NCBI GenBank assembly: GCA_964531205.1
Contig: CAZHGH010000050.1
Coordinates: 1 to 22,898 of the forward strand
Source of the DNA: JAICWY01 sp964531205
GTDB taxonomy: Bacteria > Vulcanimicrobiota > Vulcanimicrobiia > Vulcanimicrobiales > Vulcanimicrobiaceae
Length of the DNA stretch: 22,898 bases
Reading direction: 5' to 3'
This document shows positions 6,638-14,870 of the stretch, one piece after another. The notes under the pieces were generated by a model. The model was not told where the DNA came from, did no database searches, and worked only from the letters and a program-made list of their open reading frames with translations. Each line of letters starts with the position of its first letter. Positions within the stretch are counted from its first letter, which is position 1. Made by a program: the position numbers and the translations under genes.

Positions 6638-7237
6638 ATGCTTCACGAAACATCCACATCAACACGATCTCCGGAAGAAACGCGGCAACGCATCCTGACC
6701 GCCACGCGCGAAATTCTTGGAAAAAAGGGCCGGCGTGGCGCGACGACGCGCGAAATCGCCGAGCTCGCCGGCGTGAACGAGGCCACGCTCTTCCGGCACT
6801 TCGGCAGTAAGGATGCCCTTATCGAAGCATGTGCCGAGCATTTTTGTCCGACGGTAGAGTTGCAAGAGCAGCTCGCGAGTTTAAGCGGCGACCTCGTCGC
6901 AGATCTAAAGCGCATGGCCATCATGCTCAGCAGCCGGATGGAAGAGATCCGCGACTTGATTATTATGTCGCTTGCCGATGAGGAAAGCGATACGCCAATC
7001 GGCGGCTTACCGTGGCGCGGGCCGGTAGCGCTCAAAGCGATTATCACAGACTACATGGCGCAGCGTGTAGCGAGCGGTGAACTTGCAGGCGATCCGATGC
7101 TTCTGGCGCGCTTCTTCATGGGCATGATCTTCGCACAAGTCATAGGGCGAAAGAAAATGCCGCTTCTCCAGTACAGCACGGATGAAATTCTGGACTTTCA
7201 AATTAATACTTTCCTCAACGGTGTAAGAAAGAAGTAA
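6638..7237 (+). CDS. TetR-family transcriptional regulator
   Basis: A 199-residue TetR-type repressor. The N-terminal helix-turn-helix covers roughly residues 15-60, with the typical pattern RQRILTATREI, then TTREIAELAGV and EATLFRHFGSKDAL. The C-terminal part is a variable helical ligand-binding and dimerisation domain (PF00440 with a TetR_C-type domain). The gene begins two bases after the LolA-like gene, with no clear Shine-Dalgarno sequence of its own, and is followed after eight bases by the adaptor gene. It is therefore cotranscribed with the pump and probably represses it, being released by a pump substrate. Its operator is probably the palindrome pair at 5649-5710 (inference). The ligand cannot be predicted. 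Confidence 0.93.
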   Translation: MLHETSTSTRSPEETRQRILTATREILGKKGRRGATTREIAELAGVNEATLFRHFGSKDALIEACAEHFCPTVELQEQLASLSGDLVADLKRMAIMLSSRMEEIRDLIIMSLADEESDTPIGGLPWRGPVALKAIITDYMAQRVASGELAGDPMLLARFFMGMIFAQVIGRKKMPLLQYSTDEILDFQINTFLNGVRKK

Positions 7238-7245
7238 CGATTCAC

Positions 7246-8514
7246 ATGGATACGCGCGAGCGAGACCAACAAACCATTACCGCGGTACCGGGCAACGGGA
7301 AAGGCGTTCCGAAGCCCGACGTGGATGTCGAAGGCGGCGCGCCGAAGCGCAACTTGCGCCCGCTGTTCTTTGTCATCGGCGCGCTGGTGCTCATCGCCGC
7401 GATTGTGTGGGGCGTGAAGTATTTGAGCTACGCAACCGCGCATCAAACAACGGACGATGCACGGGTGGACGCTAACACCGTTGCGATCACGAGCAAGATC
7501 AACGAGCGCGTAGATCAGATTCTCACGGACACCAACCAGCCCGTGAAGAAGGGCCAGCTGCTCGTCGTTCTGGACGATGCGACCGAACGTGCTGCAGTCG
7601 ATCAAGCAAAAGCGAACCTGCAGTTGGCTTTGGAAAACCAGCAAGCCGGCATTACGCAAGGTTCGGGCGGCATCACGCAAGCTCAAGCAAACGTTAGCAA
7701 TGCGCAAGCGCAGGTTCCCGTTGCCGTTGCCGGCGTGCAAGCCGCGCAGGCACAAGTCCAGGCCGCGCAAGCAGCTCTGCCCGGTGCGCGTCAATCTCTT
7801 GATAAAGCGCTAGCCGATCTCAATCGTACGCAGGCACTCGTCAATAGCGGCGACGTTCCGAAGCAGCAATTGGATGCTGCAAAAGCAACGTATGCGGAAG
7901 CGCAATCGCAATACCGTGCTGCGGAAGACAACGTCAACGTCGCGCTTGCCAATCTTGCCGGCGCACAGCAGAAAGTCGGCGCGGCGCAAGCTAGCGTAGG
8001 CGCAGCGCAAGGTGCCGTTACGGCAGCGCAAGGCAAACTGAGTCAAGCCCAAGCACCGGCGCAAATTGCAACGCAGCGCGCCGCGCTCGCAATTGCCGAG
8101 CAGAACCTCATCAACACGCGCATCTACGCACCGGTCGACGGATACGTCGGTGAGAAGAGCGTCGAGGTCGGACAGACCGTAAGCCCGGGTACGACCCTGC
8201 TCACGGTTATTCCGAACGACGTCTTCATCACGGCAAACTTCAAAGAAACGCAAATCGGCAACATGCGCCCGGGTCAGCCGGTGGACATCAAGGTCGACGC
8301 GTACAAGGGCCTGACGTTCCATGGCAAGGTGCTCAACATCAATCCGGCATCGCAAAATACCTACGCACTTGTTCCGGCGCAAAACTCGACAGGCAACTTC
8401 GTCAAAGTGACGCAGCGCATACCGGTGAAGATCGTCTTCGATCGCGATACCGATTTCAATCGCTATCCCATGCGTCCCGGCATGTCGGTCACGGCTTCCG
8501 TACAAGTGAAGTAG
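7246..8514 (+). CDS. HlyD/EmrA-type membrane fusion (adaptor) protein
   Basis: A 422-residue periplasmic adaptor that would join the inner-membrane exporter to the TolC-like channel. An N-terminal cytosolic tail (residues 1-36) is followed by one membrane helix (about 40-64, LFFVIGALVLIAAIVWG). Next come a biotinyl-lipoyl half (TDDARVDANTVAI, VKKGQLLVVLDD), a long alpha-helical hairpin (about 115-285), and the second lipoyl half with beta-barrel (IYAPVDGYVGEKSVEVGQTV, FKETQIGNMRPGQPV). The hairpin is extremely rich in Ala and Gln, with repeated AQAQV/AAQ patterns, as in long EmrA/TolC-docking coiled coils. Start 7246 has only a weak Shine-Dalgarno sequence, so coupling to tetR is likely. The stop is followed after four bases by the exporter start. 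Confidence 0.93.
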   Translation: MDTRERDQQTITAVPGNGKGVPKPDVDVEGGAPKRNLRPLFFVIGALVLIAAIVWGVKYLSYATAHQTTDDARVDANTVAITSKINERVDQILTDTNQPVKKGQLLVVLDDATERAAVDQAKANLQLALENQQAGITQGSGGITQAQANVSNAQAQVPVAVAGVQAAQAQVQAAQAALPGARQSLDKALADLNRTQALVNSGDVPKQQLDAAKATYAEAQSQYRAAEDNVNVALANLAGAQQKVGAAQASVGAAQGAVTAAQGKLSQAQAPAQIATQRAALAIAEQNLINTRIYAPVDGYVGEKSVEVGQTVSPGTTLLTVIPNDVFITANFKETQIGNMRPGQPVDIKVDAYKGLTFHGKVLNINPASQNTYALVPAQNSTGNFVKVTQRIPVKIVFDRDTDFNRYPMRPGMSVTASVQVK

Positions 8515-8518
8515 CACC

Positions 8519-10144
8519 GTGCAAGGCGTACACAACCGGTCCCGGGTGGTCAGAAATGGCCACCCTTCAGGGTCCGCGTCCTTCACCGGTGCTCACGGTG
8601 ACAAGGCGGCGAAGTACACTTCAGTAATTGAGTATGGGTGGCGCCGTGCGATCGTCTCGCTCGCTGTCATCACCGCAACGCTGCTCGAGATCATCGACAC
8701 CACGATCGTCAACGTTGCACTGCCGAACATCCAAGGAAACTTCGGCGCATCGGTCGATCAAGGCGCGTGGGTCGTTACCGGCTACATCATTGCCAACGTC
8801 GTAATCATTCCGATTTCACCGTGGCTTCAGGAGCGGTTCGGACGCCGCACATACTACTTGTCGTCCATCTTGCTGTTTACGTTCGCCTCGGTGATGTGCG
8901 GCTTTGCCGGATCGTTCAACACGCTGGTGTTCTGGCGAATCGTTCAAGGCGTCGGCGGAGGCGGTCTCATCTCGACGTCTCAAGCGATTCTTCGTGAGAC
9001 CTATCCGCTGAAAGAACAAGGCAAGGCGCAAGGCATTTTTTCACTCGGCGTCATCGTAGGCCCCGCACTTGGCCCGGTGTTGGGCGGCATCCTCACCGAC
9101 AATCTTTCATGGCGCTGGGCGTTCTTCGTAAACATCCCGGTCGGTTTGCTCGCGGCTTGTGCGGTCTATTTCGTGCTGCGTAATCCGGCGCCGCCGCAGA
9201 AGCACAAGCGCCTGGACTGGATCGGTCTTGCGTTGCTCGCCGTTGGACTTGGATCGCTACAGTACGTCCTCGATCAAGGACAGCAATACGACTGGTTCTC
9301 CGATGCAAACATTACGCTGTTCTCCTTTGTTGCGGCTCTCGGATTGATCGGGTTCGTCGTATGGACGCTGCGTTCGCGCATCCCCATCGTCGATCTCCAC
9401 GTGCTGCGCTACCGGCAAGTTGCCGTGGGCAGTTTGCTGGGTGCGGTGCTTGGCGTCAGTCTCTACGGTTCGGTGCTGATCCTGCCGCAATACGTGCAAA
9501 ACTCGCTTGGATTTACGGCCACGCTTTCCGGCGAAACCATCTTGGTTCGCGCCGCGGCCATCGGACTGCTCACGCCGCTTGCCGCAATTCTCGCGATGCG
9601 CGGCCGGCTCGATCCGCGCTGGCAAGTGTTCATCGGCTTTGTATTACTCGGCGTATCGAACTGGATGCTCGCGGCCGTAACGACGTCGGACACGTCGTTC
9701 TGGACGCTGGGTGCCTCGCTGATTGTGAGCGGTCTCGGCCTCTCGCAAATCTTCGTGCCGCTTTCAATTACCGTGCTCGGATCGGTGCCGCCAAAAGATG
9801 CGTCGTCCGCCGCGGCATTCTTTAATCTCGCGCGGCAAGTGGGTGGCAGCATTGCGACGGCGGTGCTGGTGACCGTCCTCGTTCGCTCCGTAACGCACCA
9901 TCAAGCAGATTTAGGAAGTGCCGTGACGCTTCACGCGCAAGCGGCGCAACAATATTTACAGGCAAACGGCGGGGAGCACTCGCTCTCCGCGCTTCGGAAT
10001 TTGGCAAATCTCGTGGTACAACAAGCCTATATTCTGTCGTACGCCGATACGGCGCGCATTACGGCAATTGTTACGCTGATGCTGGCGCCGCTAGTCATAC
10101 TTATGCGCCGTCCGAAAGCCGGCGCGCCCGTTACGGTTGAATAG
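8519..10144 (+). CDS. DHA2-family (EmrB-like) MFS drug exporter
   Basis: A 541-residue proton-driven exporter of the 14-transmembrane DHA2 family. Recognised segments are TLLEIIDTTIVNVALPNI (TM1, D60), GYIIANVVIIPIS, the motif-A-like loop LQERFGRRTYYL, GGGGLISTSQAILRETYP and the motif-C-like GVIVGPALGPVLGG. With the EmrA-like adaptor and the TolC-like channel it forms a tripartite pump. I chose GTG 8519, four bases after the adaptor's stop. GTG 8546 is another option, because conserved sequence begins only at EYGWRR (about residue 38) and the first 37 residues are low in hydrophobicity. A strong hairpin (8544-8565) lies in that N-terminal stretch. The substrate cannot be predicted. Confidence 0.93.
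   Translation: MQGVHNRSRVVRNGHPSGSASFTGAHGDKAAKYTSVIEYGWRRAIVSLAVITATLLEIIDTTIVNVALPNIQGNFGASVDQGAWVVTGYIIANVVIIPISPWLQERFGRRTYYLSSILLFTFASVMCGFAGSFNTLVFWRIVQGVGGGGLISTSQAILRETYPLKEQGKAQGIFSLGVIVGPALGPVLGGILTDNLSWRWAFFVNIPVGLLAACAVYFVLRNPAPPQKHKRLDWIGLALLAVGLGSLQYVLDQGQQYDWFSDANITLFSFVAALGLIGFVVWTLRSRIPIVDLHVLRYRQVAVGSLLGAVLGVSLYGSVLILPQYVQNSLGFTATLSGETILVRAAAIGLLTPLAAILAMRGRLDPRWQVFIGFVLLGVSNWMLAAVTTSDTSFWTLGASLIVSGLGLSQIFVPLSITVLGSVPPKDASSAAAFFNLARQVGGSIATAVLVTVLVRSVTHHQADLGSAVTLHAQAAQQYLQANGGEHSLSALRNLANLVVQQAYILSYADTARITAIVTLMLAPLVILMRRPKAGAPVTVE
8544..8565 (+). other. Stem-loop with GAAA tetraloop at the exporter 5' end
   Basis: GGGTGGTCA (8544-8552) pairs with TGGCCACCC (8557-8565), nine pairs including one G-U, closing a GAAA loop of the stable GNRA type. 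It lies 25 bases into the exporter reading frame as called from GTG 8519. It could tune translation of the exporter relative to the adaptor, or mark mRNA processing. No U-tract follows, so it is not an intrinsic terminator. Confidence 0.5.
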
Positions 10145-10153
10145 GAGATACTG

Positions 10154-11911
10154 GTGCAATTGCTTTTAACGCTGATTCTGGCTGCGGTCGCAACGGTGCC
10201 GTCACCGGCGCCTTCGCAGCAGCTTCCCGCCGTGCCACCGGTGGCGCCGGGGTATGCGGCGCCGAACGCATCGCCGCCGCCGCCCGGCATCGTCGGCGTT
10301 ACGCAACAGCCGTTTGTCGGCATCACGCTCGACAACGCCATCGGCATGGCGCTCGTGCAAAACCCGAATCTGAGCATCGCTGCTGCAAATCGGCGCATCG
10401 CGCAGTATCAAATCGAGTCGGCGCAAGGCGCCTATGACATTCGGTTCGCCATCGAGCCGCAGTATCAATACATCACGCAGCCTCCGCAGAACGCGTTCTT
10501 CGCGGGTCCGAATTTCAGTCCGATCGTGCAGCAGAAGACCTCGTTAACGACCGGCGTCAACGGCCTTCTGCCGGGAGGTCAGCAATATAATGTAAGCGTC
10601 TCGGGCACGCAAACGTGGGACAACACGGCAATCAATACGTTCAATCCGTATTATCCCACGCTGTTCTCCGCGAGCTTTACGCAGCCGCTCTCGCGCGGCA
10701 GCCGCTACAACGTCCAGAACGTGCAGTTGCAGTTGTCGCAGATCAACCAGCAGACAGTCACGTTTCAGACGTTGACGACCGTGTCTTCCACACTCGCACA
10801 GCTGCAAAACACCTATTGGGATCTCGTGGCCGCCTGGCGCAACGTTGCGATTCAAGAGGAATCGCTCAGAAACGTCATCGTTCAGCAGCGCAGCAACGTC
10901 AGGCTGGCGCGTCGAGGCGCTATAGCTCCGATCGACGTGGTTCAGGTGAACGCGCAGATCGCCGTCTTTCAGCAAGACGTTTTTTCTGCGCTCCAGCAGG
11001 TTGCGCTTTTGCAGAACTCGCTGAAATCGCAGCTCACGACGAATCCCAATGACGCCATCTGGAATGCGAACCTGGTTCCAACCTCGCCGGTGCAGCAGAT
11101 TCCGCAAGAACCATCGCTTTCCGATCTCGTCGTGCAAGCGCTGAAGAACCGGCCCGAGATTGCGGCGGTACGCAGCCAACTGCAATCGGCCGGCGTCAAC
11201 GTAGCATATTACCAAAGCCAGACGAAGCCGCAGATAGACCTGCAACTCGGATATCAAAGCAACGGGTTCGCCGGCACGGTATTGCCCCCGGGGCAATTCT
11301 TTCAGCAAACTGCGCAGCAGGTCGTGGCTATCAATCAGCTCATCGCTGCGGTGAACTCGACGCTTCCGCCGTCCCAGCGCATTACGCCGCTTCCGACCGG
11401 AACGACGCCCGTACCTTCGTATCTTTCCGGTGGCCTGGGACAATCCATCAAGAATCTGCTCTCGAATAAGTTTCCAGTCTACAGCGCCGGCATTCTCGTG
11501 CAATTCCCAATCGGTAACCGTACTGCGAAAGGCGATCTCGGTGCCGCACTAGAGCAGCAACGAATCGCGCAGATCCAAGAAGCAACGACGATCCAACAAG
11601 TTACTACGGATGTTCGAAACGCTCTGCAAACCTACCAAAGCGCGCTCTCGCAGCTTGCCGCTGCGCGTGCAGCTCGCGAAGCGTCGGAGCAAATCCTTTC
11701 GAGTGAAGAGCGGCGGTTCCGCGCGGGCGAATCGACGACGTACTTAGTGCTGCAGCGTCAAATCGAACTCGCGGATAATCGCGGGCGAGAAGTTGCGGCT
11801 CAGACAAATCTCAACAAAGCCGTCGTAGAATTACAACGAGCAACCGGAACTATTCTTAGCGCCAACAACGTTAACGTGACAACTGTAGGAGGAGGAGCAC
11901 TCAAACCATGA
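10154..11911 (+). CDS. TolC-family outer-membrane efflux channel
   Basis: A 585-residue outer-membrane channel protein. A short signal peptide (MQLLLTLILAAVATVPS) is followed by a Pro/Ala-rich stretch to about residue 45, then two outer membrane efflux protein repeats (PF02321). The first begins with ITLDNAIGMALVQNPNLSIAAA, the second around LSDLVVQALKNRPEIAAVRSQL, with the family ending VVELQRATG. The GTG start has a good Shine-Dalgarno sequence, AGGAG, six bases upstream. An insert at about residues 370-440, including LPPGQFFQ and a region before the LSGGLGQSIKNLLSNKF segment, is longer than in E. coli TolC. It follows the exporter by nine bases. The 3' end overlaps a possible small ORF (ATGA). 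Confidence 0.95.
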   Translation: MQLLLTLILAAVATVPSPAPSQQLPAVPPVAPGYAAPNASPPPPGIVGVTQQPFVGITLDNAIGMALVQNPNLSIAAANRRIAQYQIESAQGAYDIRFAIEPQYQYITQPPQNAFFAGPNFSPIVQQKTSLTTGVNGLLPGGQQYNVSVSGTQTWDNTAINTFNPYYPTLFSASFTQPLSRGSRYNVQNVQLQLSQINQQTVTFQTLTTVSSTLAQLQNTYWDLVAAWRNVAIQEESLRNVIVQQRSNVRLARRGAIAPIDVVQVNAQIAVFQQDVFSALQQVALLQNSLKSQLTTNPNDAIWNANLVPTSPVQQIPQEPSLSDLVVQALKNRPEIAAVRSQLQSAGVNVAYYQSQTKPQIDLQLGYQSNGFAGTVLPPGQFFQQTAQQVVAINQLIAAVNSTLPPSQRITPLPTGTTPVPSYLSGGLGQSIKNLLSNKFPVYSAGILVQFPIGNRTAKGDLGAALEQQRIAQIQEATTIQQVTTDVRNALQTYQSALSQLAAARAAREASEQILSSEERRFRAGESTTYLVLQRQIELADNRGREVAAQTNLNKAVVELQRATGTILSANNVNVTTVGGGALKP

Positions 11912-12048
11912 AACCCAAATCAACAACGCCCGCGCGCGTGCGCCTCTCCAAATTGTTCGAGCAAAAATTGCAGGAGCGCAGTGCGGTTCTTTATACACGG
12001 GAACTCGAGAAATGGAATCGGAGGCCGCTTCGCGGTTCGCTCCCGTAA
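11908..12048 (+). CDS. Possible 46-residue basic small protein
   Basis: ATG 11908 overlaps the tolC-like stop by four bases (ATGA). The GGAGGAG in the last codons of that gene could serve as its Shine-Dalgarno sequence, about 12 bases away. The 46-residue product (MKPKSTTPARVRLSKLF and on) is rich in Lys and Arg, with a helical middle (LFEQKLQERSAVLYTREL). I recognise no family. Translational coupling geometry is the only support, and the ORF could be chance. Confidence 0.3.
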   Translation: MKPKSTTPARVRLSKLFEQKLQERSAVLYTRELEKWNRRPLRGSLP

Positions 12049-12111
12049 ACCAGCGAGTACGGGGGCGCCCGCTACGTTAGGACTGCGCAAACAAGCGGGT
12101 AAAGCTGCCCT

Positions 12112-12324
12112 ATGGGAACCATCAAGAAGATCGCCAAGAACATCCGGGATACGGTCAGCGAAGGCGTCCATCGTGGCGAAGCCGAGTCCGAGCGCGAGAA
12201 GCGCGCGGTTGTGGGCGACGTCATGACGCCGGGCGAGAAGGCCGAATCCGTAGTGCATGAAGTCTCTGAAGAATCGAAGGCCGGAGTGGACCGGCTAAAG
12301 AGAGACGTACGAGGAAATATTTAG
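12112..12324 (+). CDS. Small charged helical protein (70 aa), function unknown
   Basis: A 70-residue hydrophilic protein (MGTIKKIAKNIRDTVSEG at the start) without cysteine or tryptophan. It is rich in Glu, Lys, Arg and Ala/Val and likely forms amphipathic helices. The style is that of small CsbD-like or LEA/hydrophilin-like stress proteins, but no family signature is certain. The ATG at 12112 has no clear Shine-Dalgarno sequence. A weak promoter-like pair lies upstream (TTGCAG 11968-11973 and TATACA 11992-11997, 18-base spacer), which would allow separate expression from the pump. The stop codon abuts the stop of the converging acetyltransferase gene with no base between them. Confidence 0.6.
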   Translation: MGTIKKIAKNIRDTVSEGVHRGEAESEREKRAVVGDVMTPGEKAESVVHEVSEESKAGVDRLKRDVRGNI

Positions 12325-13122
12325 CTACAGTTTCAGCAGCATCTCGTATTGTTTGAAAGGTTCGCTCCAACCGGCCGTTAGCGCGTATTCGACAATTGCG
12401 CTTTCGGCCGGTTCGTTTAAGAGCATAACTCTTTGAGATGGCCGGTCCGCGGCGACGGCCTGTGCTAGCGTCGCGAGATCGGCGGGTCCGGCGGCGTGCA
12501 GTTTTAGGACCTGCGCCATTTGTGCGTTGGACCGGTACGCGGCGTACGTTCCCGCTTGATTGGCTACCGCCGTCGAAACGGCCCCGTTGCGCAGCGTTCC
12601 GCGCTCGCGTTGCCAGCACGGACGCACCGCATCTGCGTGCTCGATGAATTGCAGCGCGGGCGCACGCATGTAGCCGTGCGGCATGGCCGCGTTTTCGAGC
12701 ATGCGTTCAAACGAACGTAGTTCGCGTACGATCGCAAATCCGCCGGCACGATACAAGCCTATCGCGGGCGCGTTGTCGCGTAAAACCTCCAGCACAATAC
12801 TCTCGAGTCCGCCATCGCGTGCGATCGCGATCACACGCTCGAGGATCTGTTTTGCATAGCCCTGGCCACGATATTCCGGCGCGACGCCAAAGCCTCCAAT
12901 CCAGCCGCGTTTTCCTCGAACGCCCAAGAGCGCGGCGGCGAGCACACGTCCTTCATCGTCAAACCACAGCGGCGAGCGCGTTGCGTCTACGTCGTTGTAC
13001 GACATGTGCAGACGCAGTTGCTCGGGATTGAACGCTATGGGAATGAGATAGTTCGCGAAGACGCGGTTGAGTGCGGCGGCTCCTTCACCGATCGCCGCAT
13101 CGGCGAATGTCGCCGGGCGCAT
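12325..13122 (-). CDS. GNAT-family N-acetyltransferase
   Basis: A 265-residue protein whose first half is a GNAT acetyltransferase domain. Motif A is GGFGVAPEYRGQGYAKQIL, with the R-G-Q-G-Y-A acetyl-CoA phosphate-binding loop at residues 85-90. DNAPAIGLYRAGGF matches motif B. The C-terminal 120 residues look like a second, degenerate GNAT-like half, as in tandem GNAT proteins. It follows pgl after six bases (AAGGGG just before its ATG), so it is the last gene of the pentose-phosphate operon. A protein or small-molecule acetyl acceptor is possible, and nothing in the sequence tells which. A link to sugar-phosphate metabolism rests on position only. Confidence 0.88.
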   Translation of the reverse strand: MRPATFADAAIGEGAAALNRVFANYLIPIAFNPEQLRLHMSYNDVDATRSPLWFDDEGRVLAAALLGVRGKRGWIGGFGVAPEYRGQGYAKQILERVIAIARDGGLESIVLEVLRDNAPAIGLYRAGGFAIVRELRSFERMLENAAMPHGYMRAPALQFIEHADAVRPCWQRERGTLRNGAVSTAVANQAGTYAAYRSNAQMAQVLKLHAAGPADLATLAQAVAADRPSQRVMLLNEPAESAIVEYALTAGWSEPFKQYEMLLKL

Positions 13123-13128
13123 AGCCCC

Positions 13129-13872
13129 TTACTTCGGCGAAAGCTCAGCCGCCGCCGCTGCATCGACGTACCAGCTGAGGCGTCCGTGCACGGGCGCGAC
13201 GATTTGAACCGGATGCTCGATAGGATCGTACGGCCCGATCCGCACGGCGTAGAGCGCCGGCGCTTTCGGCAGTCCTTCGGTTGCGATAAGCACGTGACGC
13301 GCGCTGTTGATTACAAGCGGTGTAACCGTAATGCGGTACGTCTGCAGTTTCTCGACGTAGACGGCTCGTACGAGATGCTCGTTGTCGACGAGCGGATCGG
13401 TTCCGGGGAACAGCGAGGCCGTATGACCGTCCGCACCCATGCCTAACAGCATCAGATCGAATTGCGGAAGATCACCCATTGTTTCGACGAGCTCCGCAGC
13501 ATACGCGCGTGCCGCTGCAAGCGGCTCCATCTCCCCCTTTATGCGGTGAATATTTTGTTCGGGGATCGGCACGCGGCTCAGGAGCGTATCGCAGGCCATC
13601 TTGTAGTTGGACTCGTCGTCCTCCGGCGGCACGCAGCGTTCATCGCCAAAGTATACGTGCACGCGCTTCCAATCGACCGCACCCGCGCGAGGCTGCTGCG
13701 CGAGAAGCAGGTTCGCCGCCCTTGGCGTCGTGCCGCCTGCCAGGGCGACGTAGAATGTGCCGCGTTCGGCGATCGCCGCGCGGGCATCGTGTACAAATGC
13801 GTCCGCAACTCCCGCAGCAAGCGAATCGGGATCGGGGAATATGCGCAGCTCGCCGAGATTGCGTTCGATCAC
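13129..13872 (-). CDS. pgl: 6-phosphogluconolactonase
   Basis: A 247-residue enzyme of the glucosamine/galactosamine-6-phosphate isomerase fold that hydrolyses 6-phosphogluconolactone in the oxidative pentose-phosphate path. Motifs are ALAGGTTPRAAN (phosphate binding), VYFGDERCVPPEDDESN and LMLLGMGADGHTASLFPGT, with the catalytic-site His in GADGHTASL. The start is GTG 13872, which overlaps the opcA stop by four bases (GTGA). The length is typical of the DevB/SOL type. The gene follows opcA and precedes the GNAT gene. Confidence 0.96.
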   Translation of the reverse strand: MIERNLGELRIFPDPDSLAAGVADAFVHDARAAIAERGTFYVALAGGTTPRAANLLLAQQPRAGAVDWKRVHVYFGDERCVPPEDDESNYKMACDTLLSRVPIPEQNIHRIKGEMEPLAAARAYAAELVETMGDLPQFDLMLLGMGADGHTASLFPGTDPLVDNEHLVRAVYVEKLQTYRITVTPLVINSARHVLIATEGLPKAPALYAVRIGPYDPIEHPVQIVAPVHGRLSWYVDAAAAAELSPK

Positions 13873-14870
13873 GACGCGACAGTATGTTCCAAGTAACGCC
13901 CCGCCATAGCCACCGTTTCAGCGTAAACAGGATCGTCTGCTGTGGAGAAGACCGCCCGTTCGAAGAGCGAGATCATGTCGAGATCGTGCAGCGGTAAACA
14001 GCGCTGCGGCCGATGCTTCTGCCCTTCGACGGTTAAGCAGACGAGATCGCCGGCGTCGTCTTCGATCGCTGCGCCGAATACCGTGTTCGAAGAACGCAGT
14101 CGAATGCTTTTTACACGCCGCGCCGGGCCGTCAATCCGCACTTCAACGTCGATACGCATGCCTTCCGGATTGCAGAACTCGCTCGGGCCGCATGGTATCC
14201 ATGCGAGGCGGCTTGCAAGCCAGCCGACGAGATAATAGCCTTCCGGTTCGGATCCACAAACGATTTCCACGCGTGAGATGCTCGGGAGTTCCGCCGCGAG
14301 TTCTTCGTCATCGAAGAACTGTGCGACCAGATCTTGCCAGGGCATGAGACGCATATACGCGAGATCGCGAATCTTTGAGGCCACGGAGGTCCCCTGCAAA
14401 CGAAGAATTTCTCTCAGTGCTTGCGCGCCCGAGCCCGTTGCAGAAGAGAAGAGCACGACGGTGTGCGCGATGTCGGCAAGAGCGGTAAAGCGGGGATCGT
14501 CAACGTGCTTTCCGCCCCACAGCAACACCGTTCGCACGTTGGGCACGATCAGCGCGTGCACGATCGAGCGAAGCTCCGCCGGCTCGACGTCGGCTACGCC
14601 GAGTTGCATTTGTTCCGAATGCGTGAGCAGCGTGTCGTTGACTTCATTACAGCGGCTCTGCACCGTATGCGCGTGTGCGGACAGCGAGCCAACGAGGAGA
14701 ATAGTGCGCGTTGCGTGCCGTTCCGCGAGTTCGTCCGTGCGGTTCGTGAGCCGCTGCAAAAGGACGTCGTCGTCTTCGACGAAGGCGACAACGTTCAGCG
14801 TCGTTGTAAAGATCCGGTCCTTGCGCTGCTCCGCCAGTTCTCCAAGGAGCAGTTCTACGTCGATTTCCAC
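13869..14870 (-). CDS. opcA: Glucose-6-phosphate dehydrogenase assembly protein OpcA
   Basis: A 333-residue homologue of OpcA (PF10128), which binds glucose-6-phosphate dehydrogenase and promotes its assembly and redox control in cyanobacteria and actinobacteria. Visible family features are an N-terminal TTTLNVVAFVEDDD segment, ATRTILLVG, the central VLLWGGKHVDDPRF and the C-terminal LVGWLASRLAW. A longer open frame runs upstream to 15353, but it lies inside zwf. GTG 14870, one base into the zwf stop (TAGTG), begins the homologous sequence and fits the operon's tight spacing. Its position directly after zwf is the classic zwf-opcA pair. No conserved metal-binding motifs are obvious, as in the family. 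Confidence 0.92.
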   Translation of the reverse strand: MEIDVELLLGELAEQRKDRIFTTTLNVVAFVEDDDVLLQRLTNRTDELAERHATRTILLVGSLSAHAHTVQSRCNEVNDTLLTHSEQMQLGVADVEPAELRSIVHALIVPNVRTVLLWGGKHVDDPRFTALADIAHTVVLFSSATGSGAQALREILRLQGTSVASKIRDLAYMRLMPWQDLVAQFFDDEELAAELPSISRVEIVCGSEPEGYYLVGWLASRLAWIPCGPSEFCNPEGMRIDVEVRIDGPARRVKSIRLRSSNTVFGAAIEDDAGDLVCLTVEGQKHRPQRCLPLHDLDMISLFERAVFSTADDPVYAETVAMAGRYLEHTVAS

